From positions 1,116,001 through 1,180,000 of the forward strand of contig NZ_MJUX01000001.1 in the NCBI RefSeq assembly GCF_001927245.1: 64,000 bases of DNA. Direction: 5' to 3'. The notes under the pieces are model-generated. The model searched no databases. It saw nothing but the letters and a program-made list of their open reading frames with translations, and was not told the DNA's origin. This document shows positions 25,774-33,652 of the stretch, one piece after another. Position numbers and translations under genes: made by a program. Position 1 is the first letter of the stretch. Each line of letters starts with the position of its first letter. The DNA comes from Acuticoccus yangtzensis. GTDB lineage: Bacteria; Pseudomonadota; Alphaproteobacteria; Rhizobiales; Amorphaceae.

Positions 25774-27445
25774 CGCGGCTCTGGCGGCGGGCGCGGCGGA
25801 GGCTGGCACGTCGGCTGCCGGCGAGGCGGGAAGCGGTGTCTTCCGCGGCACGCCGGTGTGCGGGTCCGTCGCCATCGGCCCGCTCGTCGTCGTCGGCCCC
25901 GCCGCGGCCAGGAAGCGCAAGGCGACGGGTGACCCCGCCGCGGAGGCGGACGCGCTGCGCACAGCCATCGCCGCCGCCCTCGCCGCGCTGGAAGAGGCGC
26001 TGGCGGCGGAGGACGACCTCGCGGGCGAGATCCTGGAGTTTCAGGCCGCGCTCCTGGAGGACGACGACCTCACCGGCCCCGCCTTCACCGCCATCGCGGA
26101 CGGCGCCCCCGCCGACCGCGCTTGGACGGTGGCGCTGGCCGCCGAGATCGACGCCTACCGCGCGGACGGCGACCCGGTGCTCAGCGCCCGCGGCGACGAC
26201 CTCGCCGACCTCTCCGCCCGCGTGCTCTCCCACCTGACCGGCACGGCGGACCCCGCCGCCGACGTGCCGCGCGGCGCGATCGTGGCCGCCGCGGAGATGA
26301 CGCCGTCCGCCTTCCTCGCCCTCAGCGCGGCGGGGGTTGCCGGCATCGCCACCACCGGCGGCAGCCCGACGAGCCACGTCGCCATCCTCGCCAAGGCCCG
26401 CGGCGTTCCCCTGGTCGTCGGGCTGAACGCGCTGCCCGCAGCGTCCCCCGGCCCCGCCGGCGCCGCGATCCTCGACGCCGCCGCCGGAACGCTGCACACG
26501 GCGCCGGACGCTGCCGCCCTCGCCGTCGCGCGCGCCCGCAGCGCCGAGGCGGCCACCGCCGCCGAGGCCGCCGCCGCCCGCGCCACCCAGCCCGCCGTCA
26601 CCCGCGACGGCGCTGAGGTGAAGGTGATGGTGAACATCGACGATCCGGCGATCCTGGACACGCTCGACCCCGCCATCTGCGACGGCGTCGGCCTCACCCG
26701 CACCGAATTCCTGTTCCAGCACGGCGCGCCGGACGAAGAGGCGCAGCTCGCCTTCTATACCCGACTCATCGCCTGGGCGGACGGGCGGCCCGTCACCATC
26801 CGCACGCTCGACGCGGGCGGCGACAAACCCCTTCCCGGCATCACCGTGGACGGCGAGGCCAACCCCTTCCTAGGTGTGCGCGGCGTCCGCCTGTCGCTCG
26901 CCCGGCCGGAGCTGACCAGGGTGCAGCTCCGCGCTCTCGCAAGGGCCGCCGCTACCAGCCCGGTCCCGCTGAAGGTGATGGTGCCGATGGTCACCGTGCC
27001 CGCCGAACTGGAAGCGATGCGCGCGCTTCTCACTGCCGAGGTCGACGCGCTCGCCGCCGCCCGGATCGCCCACGCCGCGCCGATCCTCGGCACCATGGTC
27101 GAGGTGCCCGCCGCCGCCCTCACCGCCGCGCGATTCGACGCCGCCTTCTACTCCATCGGCTCCAACGACCTCGTGCAATATGCGACCGCCGCGGCGCGCG
27201 ACAACGCCGCCGTGGCGCCGCTCGCCGACCCCGCCAACCCGGCCGTGCTGGAGCTGATCGGCCGCACCGTCGCGGCGGGCAAGGCGCGCGGCGTCGAGGT
27301 CAGCCTGTGCGGCGACATGGCGTCCACGCCCGCCCTCGCCGCCGCGCTCCTCGCCACCGGGCTGAGGGTGTTCAGCGCCGCCCCGGCCGAGGTCGCCGCC
27401 GTGAAGGACGCCATCCGCAGCGCCGCCGCGGGACCGGCCGCCTGA
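25766..27445 (+). CDS. Phosphoenolpyruvate-protein phosphotransferase (PTS enzyme I)
   Basis: Full-length enzyme I, 559 residues, which takes phosphate from PEP and gives it to HPr. The swivelling domain has the phosphohistidine in GGSPTSHVAILAKARGVP (H204). The C-terminal PEP-binding barrel has GLTRTEFLF, TIRTLDAGGDKP, GSNDLVQYATAAARDN and the active-site cysteine segment VSLCGDMASTPA. No GAF domain is present, so this is not the nitrogen-related PtsP that alphaproteobacteria usually carry. It overlaps the HPr gene by 8 bp. Confidence 0.95.
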   Translation: MPDAALAAGAAEAGTSAAGEAGSGVFRGTPVCGSVAIGPLVVVGPAAARKRKATGDPAAEADALRTAIAAALAALEEALAAEDDLAGEILEFQAALLEDDDLTGPAFTAIADGAPADRAWTVALAAEIDAYRADGDPVLSARGDDLADLSARVLSHLTGTADPAADVPRGAIVAAAEMTPSAFLALSAAGVAGIATTGGSPTSHVAILAKARGVPLVVGLNALPAASPGPAGAAILDAAAGTLHTAPDAAALAVARARSAEAATAAEAAAARATQPAVTRDGAEVKVMVNIDDPAILDTLDPAICDGVGLTRTEFLFQHGAPDEEAQLAFYTRLIAWADGRPVTIRTLDAGGDKPLPGITVDGEANPFLGVRGVRLSLARPELTRVQLRALARAAATSPVPLKVMVPMVTVPAELEAMRALLTAEVDALAAARIAHAAPILGTMVEVPAAALTAARFDAAFYSIGSNDLVQYATAAARDNAAVAPLADPANPAVLELIGRTVAAGKARGVEVSLCGDMASTPALAAALLATGLRVFSAAPAEVAAVKDAIRSAAAGPAA

Positions 27446-27446
27446 G

Positions 27447-27869
27447 ATGAGCGCAACCGACGAGGCCTCCGATGGCGATGCCGTCGCGCACTATAAGCGC
27501 CTCCTCAAGGCGGCGCTGGAACGGCGCCCCTCCGGAACGCGGCAGAAGCTGGCGGAGGCGATCGGCACCCACAAGAGCTTCATCAGCCAGGTCACCAACC
27601 CGGCCTACCGGGTGCCGCTTCCGGCGCAGCACATCCCCACGGTGTTCCGCGTCTGCCACTTCGGGCCGGAGGAGAAGGACGCCTTCCTCGCCGCCTACCG
27701 CGCGGCGCATCCGGGCCAGGCCGGCACGCTCGGCGAGTTCGCCCGCGCCGACGACGACACGCTGACGATCGCGCTGCCCCCGTTTGCCGACCCGCAGACC
27801 CGGCGCGATGTCGAAGAGCTGATCCGTGACTTTGCCGAGCGCATCATCGCGCTGGCACAGAAGAAATAA
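27447..27869 (+). CDS. XRE-like helix-turn-helix regulator within the dha operon
   Basis: A 140-residue protein. Residues 15-60 look like an XRE-type helix-turn-helix with RQKLAEAIGTHKSFISQVTNP, followed by a region rich in charged residues and a C-terminal helix (TRRDVEELIRDFAERIIALAQKK). No known ligand-binding domain is recognised, so the signal is unknown. Its ATG follows the enzyme I stop by one base. A regulator placed between enzyme I and dhaK points to control of this operon, possibly at the AAAAGTT motifs upstream. Confidence 0.8.
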   Translation: MSATDEASDGDAVAHYKRLLKAALERRPSGTRQKLAEAIGTHKSFISQVTNPAYRVPLPAQHIPTVFRVCHFGPEEKDAFLAAYRAAHPGQAGTLGEFARADDDTLTIALPPFADPQTRRDVEELIRDFAERIIALAQKK

Positions 27870-27903
27870 TGGCAGGCCGAACCGCCGCCGCAGGGAGGAC
27901 AGC

Positions 27904-28902
27904 ATGAAGAAATTGATGAACGGGGCCGACACGCTGCTGGCCGAGAGCCTCAGCGGCTTCGGCGCGGTCCACGGCGATCTCGTCACCGTCAGCCTGGACC
28001 CGATGTTCGTGGTGCGCCGCTCCCTCAAGTCCGGCAAGGTGGCGCTGGTGTCCGGCGGCGGGTCCGGCCACGAGCCGATGCACGCCGGCTTCGTCGGCGC
28101 CGGGATGCTTGACGCGGCGTGTCCCGGTCAGATCTTCACCTCGCCCACCCCGGACCAGATCCTGGCCGCCATGGAGGCCGCCGACGGGGGCGCGGGCACC
28201 CTCCTCATCGTGAAGAATTATGCCGGCGACGTCATGAACTTCGAGATGGCGGCGGAGATGGCCTCCGGCGAGGTCGCCACCATCCTCACCAACGACGACG
28301 TGGCGGTGGAGGCCTCCACCCACAGCCAGGGGCGGCGCGGCGTGGCGGCGACGGTGATCGTGGAGAAGATCGTCGGCGCGGCGGCCGAGCGGGGCGGCAC
28401 CCTCGCCGAGCTGAAGGCGCTGGGGGATGCCGTCAACGCCGCATCCGGCACCATGGGCGTGGCGCTGACGAGCTGCACCGTGCCCGCCGCGGGAACGCCA
28501 ACCTTCACGCTGGCCGATGACGAGATGGAGATGGGCATCGGCATCCACGGCGAGCCGGGGCGGCGGCGCGTGGCGATGATGCAGGCCGACGCCATCGCCG
28601 CCGAGATCGTCGGCGCCATCGTGGAGGACCTGAAGCCCGCGGTCGGGACCGAGGCGCTGCTTCTGGTGAACGGCATGGGCGGCACGCCGCTTCTGGAGCT
28701 CTACGCACTCTACGATGCCGCCGCGCGCGCCGCCGGAGCCCATGGCCTGACGATCGCGCGCTCCTTGGTCGGCAACTACTGCACGTCGCTGGAGATGGCG
28801 GGCGCGTCGATCACGCTCACCATGCTGAGCGCCGAGACGAAGGCGCTGTGGGACGATCCGGTCCACACGCCCGCGCTGTCGTGGGGGGCGGTCGCCTTCT
28901 GA
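27904..28902 (+). CDS. dhaK: Dihydroxyacetone kinase DHA-binding subunit DhaK
   Basis: Substrate-binding subunit that holds dihydroxyacetone covalently as a hemiaminal on a histidine. The 332-residue chain has SGGGSGHEPMHAGFVG (H56), GTLLIVKNYAGDVMNFEMA, and the covalent-binding histidine in MGIGIHGEPGRR (H215). GGGAGGA precedes the ATG. It is the last gene of the operon, 34 bp after the regulator, and no ATP-dependent single-chain kinase is present, so the PEP-driven type is clear. Confidence 0.95.
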   Translation: MKKLMNGADTLLAESLSGFGAVHGDLVTVSLDPMFVVRRSLKSGKVALVSGGGSGHEPMHAGFVGAGMLDAACPGQIFTSPTPDQILAAMEAADGGAGTLLIVKNYAGDVMNFEMAAEMASGEVATILTNDDVAVEASTHSQGRRGVAATVIVEKIVGAAAERGGTLAELKALGDAVNAASGTMGVALTSCTVPAAGTPTFTLADDEMEMGIGIHGEPGRRRVAMMQADAIAAEIVGAIVEDLKPAVGTEALLLVNGMGGTPLLELYALYDAAARAAGAHGLTIARSLVGNYCTSLEMAGASITLTMLSAETKALWDDPVHTPALSWGAVAF

Positions 28903-28922
28903 GGCGCCGCCTTCCGCGCGGC

Positions 28923-29468
28923 TCAGGTCGGATCGGCGCCGCGGGTGATGGCGGCGATCCCGGTGCGCGAAACCTCCACGAGGCCGACCGAGGACATCAG
29001 CGCCACGAAGCGCTCGATCTCGGTCGTGCTGCCGACCATCTCGAACACGAAGGACGTCAGCGTCGCGTCGATGGTGCGCGCGTCGAACGCCTGGGCGAGG
29101 CGCAGCGCCTCGAGGCGTTTTTCGCCCTGGCCGGACACCTTCACCAGCGCCAGCTCCCGCTCGACAGCGTCGCGCTTGTCGGCGGTGAGGTCGGCCACGC
29201 GGTGCACCGGGACGAGGCGGGCGAGCTGGTTCTTGATCTGCTCGATCACCATCGGCGTGCCGGTCGTCACGATGGTGATGCGCGAGAGGCTGCGCTCGTG
29301 TTCGGTCTCGGACACGGTGAGCGAGTCGATGTTGTAGCCGCGGCCGGAGAAGAGGCCGATGACCCGCGCCAGAACGCCCGGCTCGTTGTCGACGAGCACG
29401 GTGATGGTGTGCGTTTCCTTGTCCGCCTCGGGCCGCAGCGCAGGGGCGATGCCGATCGGTTGGTTCAT
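28923..29468 (-). CDS. ilvH: Acetolactate synthase small (regulatory) subunit
   Basis: Regulatory subunit of acetolactate synthase, which confers valine feedback inhibition. The 181-residue chain begins at MNQPIGIAPALRP, chosen because GAGGAGTG lies just upstream; further upstream ATGs lack such a site. The N-terminal ACT domain has VLVDNEPGVLARVIGLFSGRGYNIDSL (in pieces: NEPGVLARV and FSGRGYNIDSL), then the second ACT-like domain ending FVALMSSVGLVEVSRTGI. It is separated from ilvB by an acidic-protein gene on the other strand and a DUF167 gene. Confidence 0.95.
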   Translation of the reverse strand: MNQPIGIAPALRPEADKETHTITVLVDNEPGVLARVIGLFSGRGYNIDSLTVSETEHERSLSRITIVTTGTPMVIEQIKNQLARLVPVHRVADLTADKRDAVERELALVKVSGQGEKRLEALRLAQAFDARTIDATLTSFVFEMVGSTTEIERFVALMSSVGLVEVSRTGIAAITRGADPT

Positions 29469-29545
29469 CTCACTCCTCATCGCCCCAGCCATCGGAGCGT
29501 TTCTTTGCTCGGTCATTGCACTTTTGTCGCACCCGCAAGGTTAAA

Positions 29546-29571
29546 GGAACGTCCTTGCCGCGGCGCGCATT
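29546..29571 (+). promoter_or_regulatory. Possible EcfG-type (general stress) promoter
   Basis: GGAAC, a 17-bp spacer, then CATT. The alphaproteobacterial EcfG consensus I recall is GGAAC-N16-17-CGTT, so the -10 matches three of four bases. It lies about 28 bp before the ATG of the acidic secreted protein gene. Confidence 0.3.
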
Positions 29572-29599
29572 GATTGTGTGAACAACGAGGGAGACAACA

Positions 29600-30055
29600 A
29601 TGCTTCGCATTCTTGCAACATCTGCTGCCGCCATCGCCTTGTCTTTCGGCGTTGCCAACGCCCAGACGACCGTCGACCCCGACGAGAACGTCATCGACAA
29701 CGGGTCTGTCGCGGCTGAAACCGATACCGACAACAACCGTCTCGTCCCCAACACCGACGGCGCCGCCGTGCCGATGGGCGCCACGCCCGTCACCCCGGTC
29801 GCCGACGACGGCCTCGACCGTGACGAGGACGTGATCGACGATGGTTCGGTCGCCGCTCAGACGGACACCGACAACAACCGCCTGATGCCGACCACCGCCG
29901 GCAACACCGCCGAGACGCCTGACCCGATGCCCACCTCGATGGGTAACGGCAGCATGGCCGACGACGGTCTCGACGCCGACGAAGATGTCATCGACGGCAC
30001 CATCGCCGAAGGCGCCGACACCGACCAGAACCGCCTGACGCCGAAGGCCCAGTAA
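29600..30055 (+). CDS. Secreted acidic protein with three D-rich repeats (unknown function)
   Basis: A 151-residue exported protein. The signal peptide (MLRILATSAAAIALSFGVANA) should be cut before QTTVDPDE. The mature part is strongly acidic and almost free of basic residues, with three copies of a roughly 30-residue unit, core DEDVIDDGSVAA followed by TDTDNNRL; copies start near residues 26, 72 and 123, the last more diverged. The D-x-D-N-N pattern recalls calcium-binding loops, but this is an inference. I do not recognise the family. GAGGGAGA precedes the ATG. A strong terminator follows. Confidence 0.85.
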   Translation: MLRILATSAAAIALSFGVANAQTTVDPDENVIDNGSVAAETDTDNNRLVPNTDGAAVPMGATPVTPVADDGLDRDEDVIDDGSVAAQTDTDNNRLMPTTAGNTAETPDPMPTSMGNGSMADDGLDADEDVIDGTIAEGADTDQNRLTPKAQ

Positions 30056-30083
30056 GGGCCCCGGCTTCACCGGACGATACGAT

Positions 30084-30110
30084 GCCGGGCGCTCAGGCGC
30101 CCGGCTTTTT
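30084..30110 (+). terminator. Rho-independent terminator of the acidic repeat protein gene
   Basis: A perfect 9-bp stem GCCGGGCGC / GCGCCCGGC with a TCAG loop is followed by T5. It lies 29 bp after the stop codon. Confidence 0.87.
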
Positions 30111-30116
30111 CGCGTT

Positions 30117-30449
30117 TCACGCTCCGCTTGTCCGCCGCGCGGCGACCACCGCCGCCGACGCCGCCACGCGGAACCGCTTCTGCCGCGCCGTGGCGCCTGC
30201 GATCAGCGTCACGTCGCTCTTGCGCAGGCCGAGCGCCTTGGCGAGCGTTGCGGCGACGGCCGTGTTCGCCGCGCCCTTGTCCGGCACCGCCCGCACCCGG
30301 ACGGCGAGCCAGACCGACCCGTCGTCCATCCTCAGCGCCCCGTCGACCGCGTCTTTCGCCGCGCGGGGCGTGGCGCGGACGGCGATGATCGCGCCGCTCC
30401 CGTCCGGATCGCCCTCCCCGTCGGGGGTGAGCCAGCCCGGCAGATCCAC
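30117..30449 (-). CDS. DUF167 (YggU) family protein
   Basis: A 110-residue protein of the DUF167/YggU family: VRATPRAAKDAVDG, VWLAVRVRAVPDKGAANTAVAATLAKALGL (in pieces: VRVRAVPDKGAAN) and KSDVTLIAGATARQKRFRV are the family core. Its function is unknown. No ATG is near the conserved start; I chose the GTG at 30449 (VDLPGWL), 11 bp after the ilvB stop. Longer frames upstream run into ilvB and are Arg-rich. Confidence 0.8.
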   Translation of the reverse strand: MDLPGWLTPDGEGDPDGSGAIIAVRATPRAAKDAVDGALRMDDGSVWLAVRVRAVPDKGAANTAVAATLAKALGLRKSDVTLIAGATARQKRFRVAASAAVVAARRTSGA

Positions 30450-30460
30450 CGCGGGCCGCG

Positions 30461-32251
30461 TCAGACGAGCGCCGCCCCCGCTTCGGTCGGCGCACCGTCC
30501 ATCGCGTCCTCGAGAACCTCGGCCTCGACATCGTCGCGCGGCGCCAGCAGGATCTCGTTGTGCGCCTTGCCGGACGGGATCATCGGGAAGCAGTTCGTCA
30601 GATCGGCGACACGGCAATCCATGATGACCGGTCCGTCATAGGCGATCATCTCGGCGTAGGCGTCGTCGAGCTTGGCCGGGTCGGTGACCTTCATCCCTTT
30701 CCAGCCATAGGCCTTCGCCAGCACCTCGAAGTCCGGCAGCGCGTCGGAATAGGAGTGCGACAGGCGGTTGCCGTGGTTGAGCTGCTGCCACTGGCGGACC
30801 ATGCCCATGTGCTGATTGTTCAGGATCACCAGCTTGATCGGCAGGTTGTACTGAACGGCCGTCCCCATCTCCTGGATGTTCATCTGGATCGACGCATCGC
30901 CCGAGATGCACAAAACGAGGTCCTCGGGAGCGGCGAGCTGCGCGCCGATGGCGGCGGGCAGGCCGTAACCCATGGTGCCGAGGCCGCCGGAGGTGAGCCA
31001 GCGGTTCGGCTTGTCGAAGCCGAAGAACTGGGCCGCCCACATCTGGTGCTGGCCGACGTCGGTCGCGACGATCGGATTGCGCGCCTTCGTCAGCTCGAAC
31101 AGGCGTTCGACCGCCTCCTGCGGCATGATGGTGCCGTTGCGCGTCTCGTAGCCGAGCGACTTCTTGGCCCGCCAGGTCGCGATCTCGTCCCACCAGGGCT
31201 TGAGGCGGCTTTTGTCGTGCAGGCCGGTCTCGGACCACACGCGCACGATGTCCTCCAGCGCGTGGGCCGCGTCGCCGATGATCGGCAGGTCGACCTTCAC
31301 GTTCTTGTTGATCGAGGACGGGTCGATGTCGATGTGGATCTTGCGGCTGCCGGGCGAGAAGGCGTCGATGCGGCCGGTGATGCGGTCGTCGAAGCGGGCG
31401 CCGATGCAGATCATGAGATCGCAGTCGTGCATCGCCAGGTTGGCCTCGTAGGTGCCGTGCATGCCCAGCATGCCCAGCCACTGCGGATGCGAGGCCGGCA
31501 TCGCGCCGAGGCCCATCAGCGTCGAGGTGACGGGGAAGCCGGTGATGTCAGCCAGCTCGCGCATCAGATGCGCCGCGGCGGGGCCGGCATTGATGAGGCC
31601 GCCGCCGGTATAGAAGACCGGCTTGGAGGCCGCTTTCATCAGCGCCACCGCCTGGCGGATGCCGACCATCTCGGGCCGCGTCTTCGGCTGATAGGTCTTG
31701 TGACCGCCGCGGGGCGGATTGTACATGCCGACCGCGACCTGAACGTCCTTCGGGATGTCGATGACGACAGGGCCCGGACGGCCGGACGTCGCGACATAGA
31801 AGGCTTCGGCGAGGATGCGCGGCAGATCGTCGACCTTGCGGACCAGATAATTATGCTTGGTGCAGGGCCGTGTGATGCCGACCGTGTCGCACTCCTGGAA
31901 GGCGTCGGAGCCGATGAGGTGGGTCGGGACCTGCCCGGTGATGCAGACGAGCGGGATGGAGTCCATCATGGCGTCGGCGAGCGCGGTGACGACGTTGGTG
32001 GCGCCGGGGCCGGACGTCACGAGGACGACGCCGGGGCGGCCGGTGGTGCGGGCATAGCCCTCGGCCATGTGGCCGGCGCCGGCCTCGTGTCGCACGAGGA
32101 TGTGGCGCACGTCGTCCTGCTGGAAGATCTCGTCATAGATCGGGAGGACAGCGCCGCCCGGGTAGCCGAAGATGGTATCGACGCCGTGATCCTTCAGCGC
32201 CTCGATGACCATTTGCGCGCCGCTCATGCGGCCTGAATTGCGCTCGTCCAT
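30461..32251 (-). CDS. ilvB: Acetolactate synthase large (catalytic) subunit
   Basis: TPP- and FAD-dependent enzyme that makes 2-acetolactate and 2-aceto-2-hydroxybutyrate for valine, leucine and isoleucine synthesis. The 596 residues start at [15 protein letters not shown], after GGAGACGAG. The catalytic glutamate is in [13 protein letters not shown], and the TPP motif runs from [15 protein letters not shown] to [11 protein letters not shown]. The C-terminal 25 residues are acidic. It is preceded on the same strand by a leader peptide and attenuator, and ends 11 bp before the DUF167 start. Confidence 0.97.
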   Translation of the reverse strand: MDERNSGRMSGAQMVIEALKDHGVDTIFGYPGGAVLPIYDEIFQQDDVRHILVRHEAGAGHMAEGYARTTGRPGVVLVTSGPGATNVVTALADAMMDSIPLVCITGQVPTHLIGSDAFQECDTVGITRPCTKHNYLVRKVDDLPRILAEAFYVATSGRPGPVVIDIPKDVQVAVGMYNPPRGGHKTYQPKTRPEMVGIRQAVALMKAASKPVFYTGGGLINAGPAAAHLMRELADITGFPVTSTLMGLGAMPASHPQWLGMLGMHGTYEANLAMHDCDLMICIGARFDDRITGRIDAFSPGSRKIHIDIDPSSINKNVKVDLPIIGDAAHALEDIVRVWSETGLHDKSRLKPWWDEIATWRAKKSLGYETRNGTIMPQEAVERLFELTKARNPIVATDVGQHQMWAAQFFGFDKPNRWLTSGGLGTMGYGLPAAIGAQLAAPEDLVLCISGDASIQMNIQEMGTAVQYNLPIKLVILNNQHMGMVRQWQQLNHGNRLSHSYSDALPDFEVLAKAYGWKGMKVTDPAKLDDAYAEMIAYDGPVIMDCRVADLTNCFPMIPSGKAHNEILLAPRDDVEAEVLEDAMDGAPTEAGAALV

Positions 32252-32331
32252 TTCTCGTCTCCGCTCCGCCTGTGCGGCGTGCCGTTTGAGGCTTTCGAGG
32301 GGCCCGCTCGGCGACAGGTGGAGAGCGGGCA

Positions 32332-32358
32332 ATAAAAAAAGGCCCCGAAAGGGACCTT
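32332..32358 (-). terminator. Attenuator terminator upstream of ilvB
   Basis: On the minus strand AAGGTCCC-TTTC-GGGGCCTT (one G-U pair) is followed by T7. It lies 30 bp after the leader peptide stop and 81 bp before the ilvB ATG, so transcription would stop before ilvB unless the hairpin is prevented. Confidence 0.82.
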
Positions 32359-32363
32359 GGACC

Positions 32364-32406
32364 GCGCACCACCGTTCCCGAGCCTGGTCAGACTCTGGTG
32401 GTGCGC
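32364..32406 (-). promoter_or_regulatory. Leader RNA stem upstream of the ilvB attenuator
   Basis: A perfect 10-bp inverted repeat, GCGCACCACC with GGTGGTGCGC. Its 5' arm (minus strand) covers the last codons of the leader peptide, so a ribosome at the peptide stop would block it. It is the expected pause stem; a clear antiterminator pairing could not be drawn by eye. Confidence 0.6.
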
Positions 32407-32438
32407 CCCGCTACAATAAGAATGATGGTGGTAGCCAT
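32388..32438 (-). CDS. ilv operon leader peptide (16 residues)
   Basis: The reading frame gives [16 protein letters not shown], with five consecutive branched-chain residues (Ile-Ile-Leu-Ile-Val) and a final Val. It ends 30 bp before a terminator hairpin with T7 upstream of ilvB. This is the classic layout of attenuation: ribosomes stall at the Ile/Leu/Val codons when the charged tRNAs are scarce, and the terminator does not form. The ribosome binding site is weak. The known ilvIH leader peptides of enterobacteria are not homologous in sequence but work the same way. Confidence 0.85.
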   Translation of the reverse strand: MATTIILIVAGRTTRV

Positions 32439-32755
32439 GTGTGGCGTGCTCAACCCGTGTTCCGGACGGCGCCCCTCGAAAGAAGGTGGACCGTCCATTG
32501 ATCTGCCAAGGTGCTTATCATGCGCCTCTTCGCCGCGCAATCCTGCTTTCAAAATTGCCGAAGGTGCCTGCAATCGCCGCACAAGTGTGCGCTGCGGAGC
32601 GGCCGACCCATTCCGAAATCTGGAAATTAATTCGCCAAAGCAACAGGATGGTGGAATTCACCTTCCTGCGGGGCGGACGACGGGAGTGCACATTCTTCAA
32701 CGCCCTCTTCTACGATCGACCGATCGTGACCGTGCGATTGAATAAGCGGGCGGGT
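32439..32755. other. Region between the ilv leader and miaA
   Basis: A 317-bp intergenic stretch that must contain the minus-strand ilv promoter; no convincing -35/-10 pair stands out. Short open frames on both strands have no coding character. It is less GC-rich than its surroundings. Confidence 0.55.
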
Positions 32756-33652
32756 TCAGGGCAGCGCGGGCATTTCGCCAGGTGCAAGCCTCTGCCATCC
32801 GGCGAAGCGGTGGCGGAACCAGGTGTCCTGCCGCTTGGCATATTGGCGTGTCGCGGTGACCGCCGCGGCGGCGGCTGCCTCCAGGCTCATCTCGCCCCGC
32901 GCGGCGGCCGCGAGCTCGGCCACGCCGATCGCCTTCATGACCGGGAGGGCGGGGTCGAGCGCACGGGCCGCAAGCGCGGCCGCCTCGCCGGCGCCCCCCT
33001 CCTCCACCATCAGCGCGAACCGCTCGGCGATGCGACGGCGCAGGAGATCGCGCGGCGGCGCCACGACGTAGGCCGGGACGCCGGGCCGCACGGGAAGGAC
33101 GGGCGGGCTCTTCTGCGCCTGCCACGCGGCAAGCGAGCGGCCGGTGGCGTCGACAACCTCCAGCGCGCGCACGATACGTTGCGGATCGGACGGGCGCAGC
33201 CGCGCCGCCATCTCAGGGTCGCGCGCGACCAGCATGGCGTGCAGGGCGGGGGCGTCGTGGGTGGCCTGGGCGGCGCGCCAGCGGGTCCGCACCTCGTCCG
33301 GCACCGGCGGCATAGTGGAGAGACCTTGCGTGAGCGCGGCGAGGTAGAGCCCCGTCCCGCCGACGACGATGGGCACCCGCCCCTCGGCGCGCACCGCCGC
33401 GATCGCGTCCGCCGCCTCGCCGAGCCAACGGGCGACCGAGTAGGCCGCCGCACCGTCCACGTGGCCGTAGAGGCGGTGGGGCAAGGCGGCCTCGTCGGCG
33501 GCGCCCGGCCTGGCCGTCAACACCCGCAGATCGCGGTAGACCTGCATGGAATCGGCGTTGACGATCGTCCCGCCGAGCCGCTCCGCTAGGCGCATGGCAA
33601 GATGAGACTTGCCGGACGCGGTCGGACCGGCGATGAGGACGCCCATGATCAT
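32756..33652 (-). CDS. miaA: tRNA dimethylallyltransferase
   Basis: Adds a dimethylallyl group to A37 of tRNAs that read UNN codons. The 298-residue protein starts with the P-loop GPTASGKSHLA close to the N terminus, then VNADSMQVYRDLRVLTARP (the D-S-M-Q-V-Y substrate motif) and the tail KRQDTWFRHR, which contacts tRNA. Possible starts are GTG 33658, ATG 33652 and ATG 33646; I list 33652. All lie over or beside the serB start on the other strand, so the two genes share their first codons' DNA. Confidence 0.95.
   Translation of the reverse strand: MIMGVLIAGPTASGKSHLAMRLAERLGGTIVNADSMQVYRDLRVLTARPGAADEAALPHRLYGHVDGAAAYSVARWLGEAADAIAAVRAEGRVPIVVGGTGLYLAALTQGLSTMPPVPDEVRTRWRAAQATHDAPALHAMLVARDPEMAARLRPSDPQRIVRALEVVDATGRSLAAWQAQKSPPVLPVRPGVPAYVVAPPRDLLRRRIAERFALMVEEGGAGEAAALAARALDPALPVMKAIGVAELAAAARGEMSLEAAAAAAVTATRQYAKRQDTWFRHRFAGWQRLAPGEMPALP

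Noticed and set aside
30461-30617. Longer DUF167 frame starting inside ilvB
   Set aside because: The extra residues overlap ilvB's coding end and are Arg-rich; the conserved family start is at the GTG at 30449.
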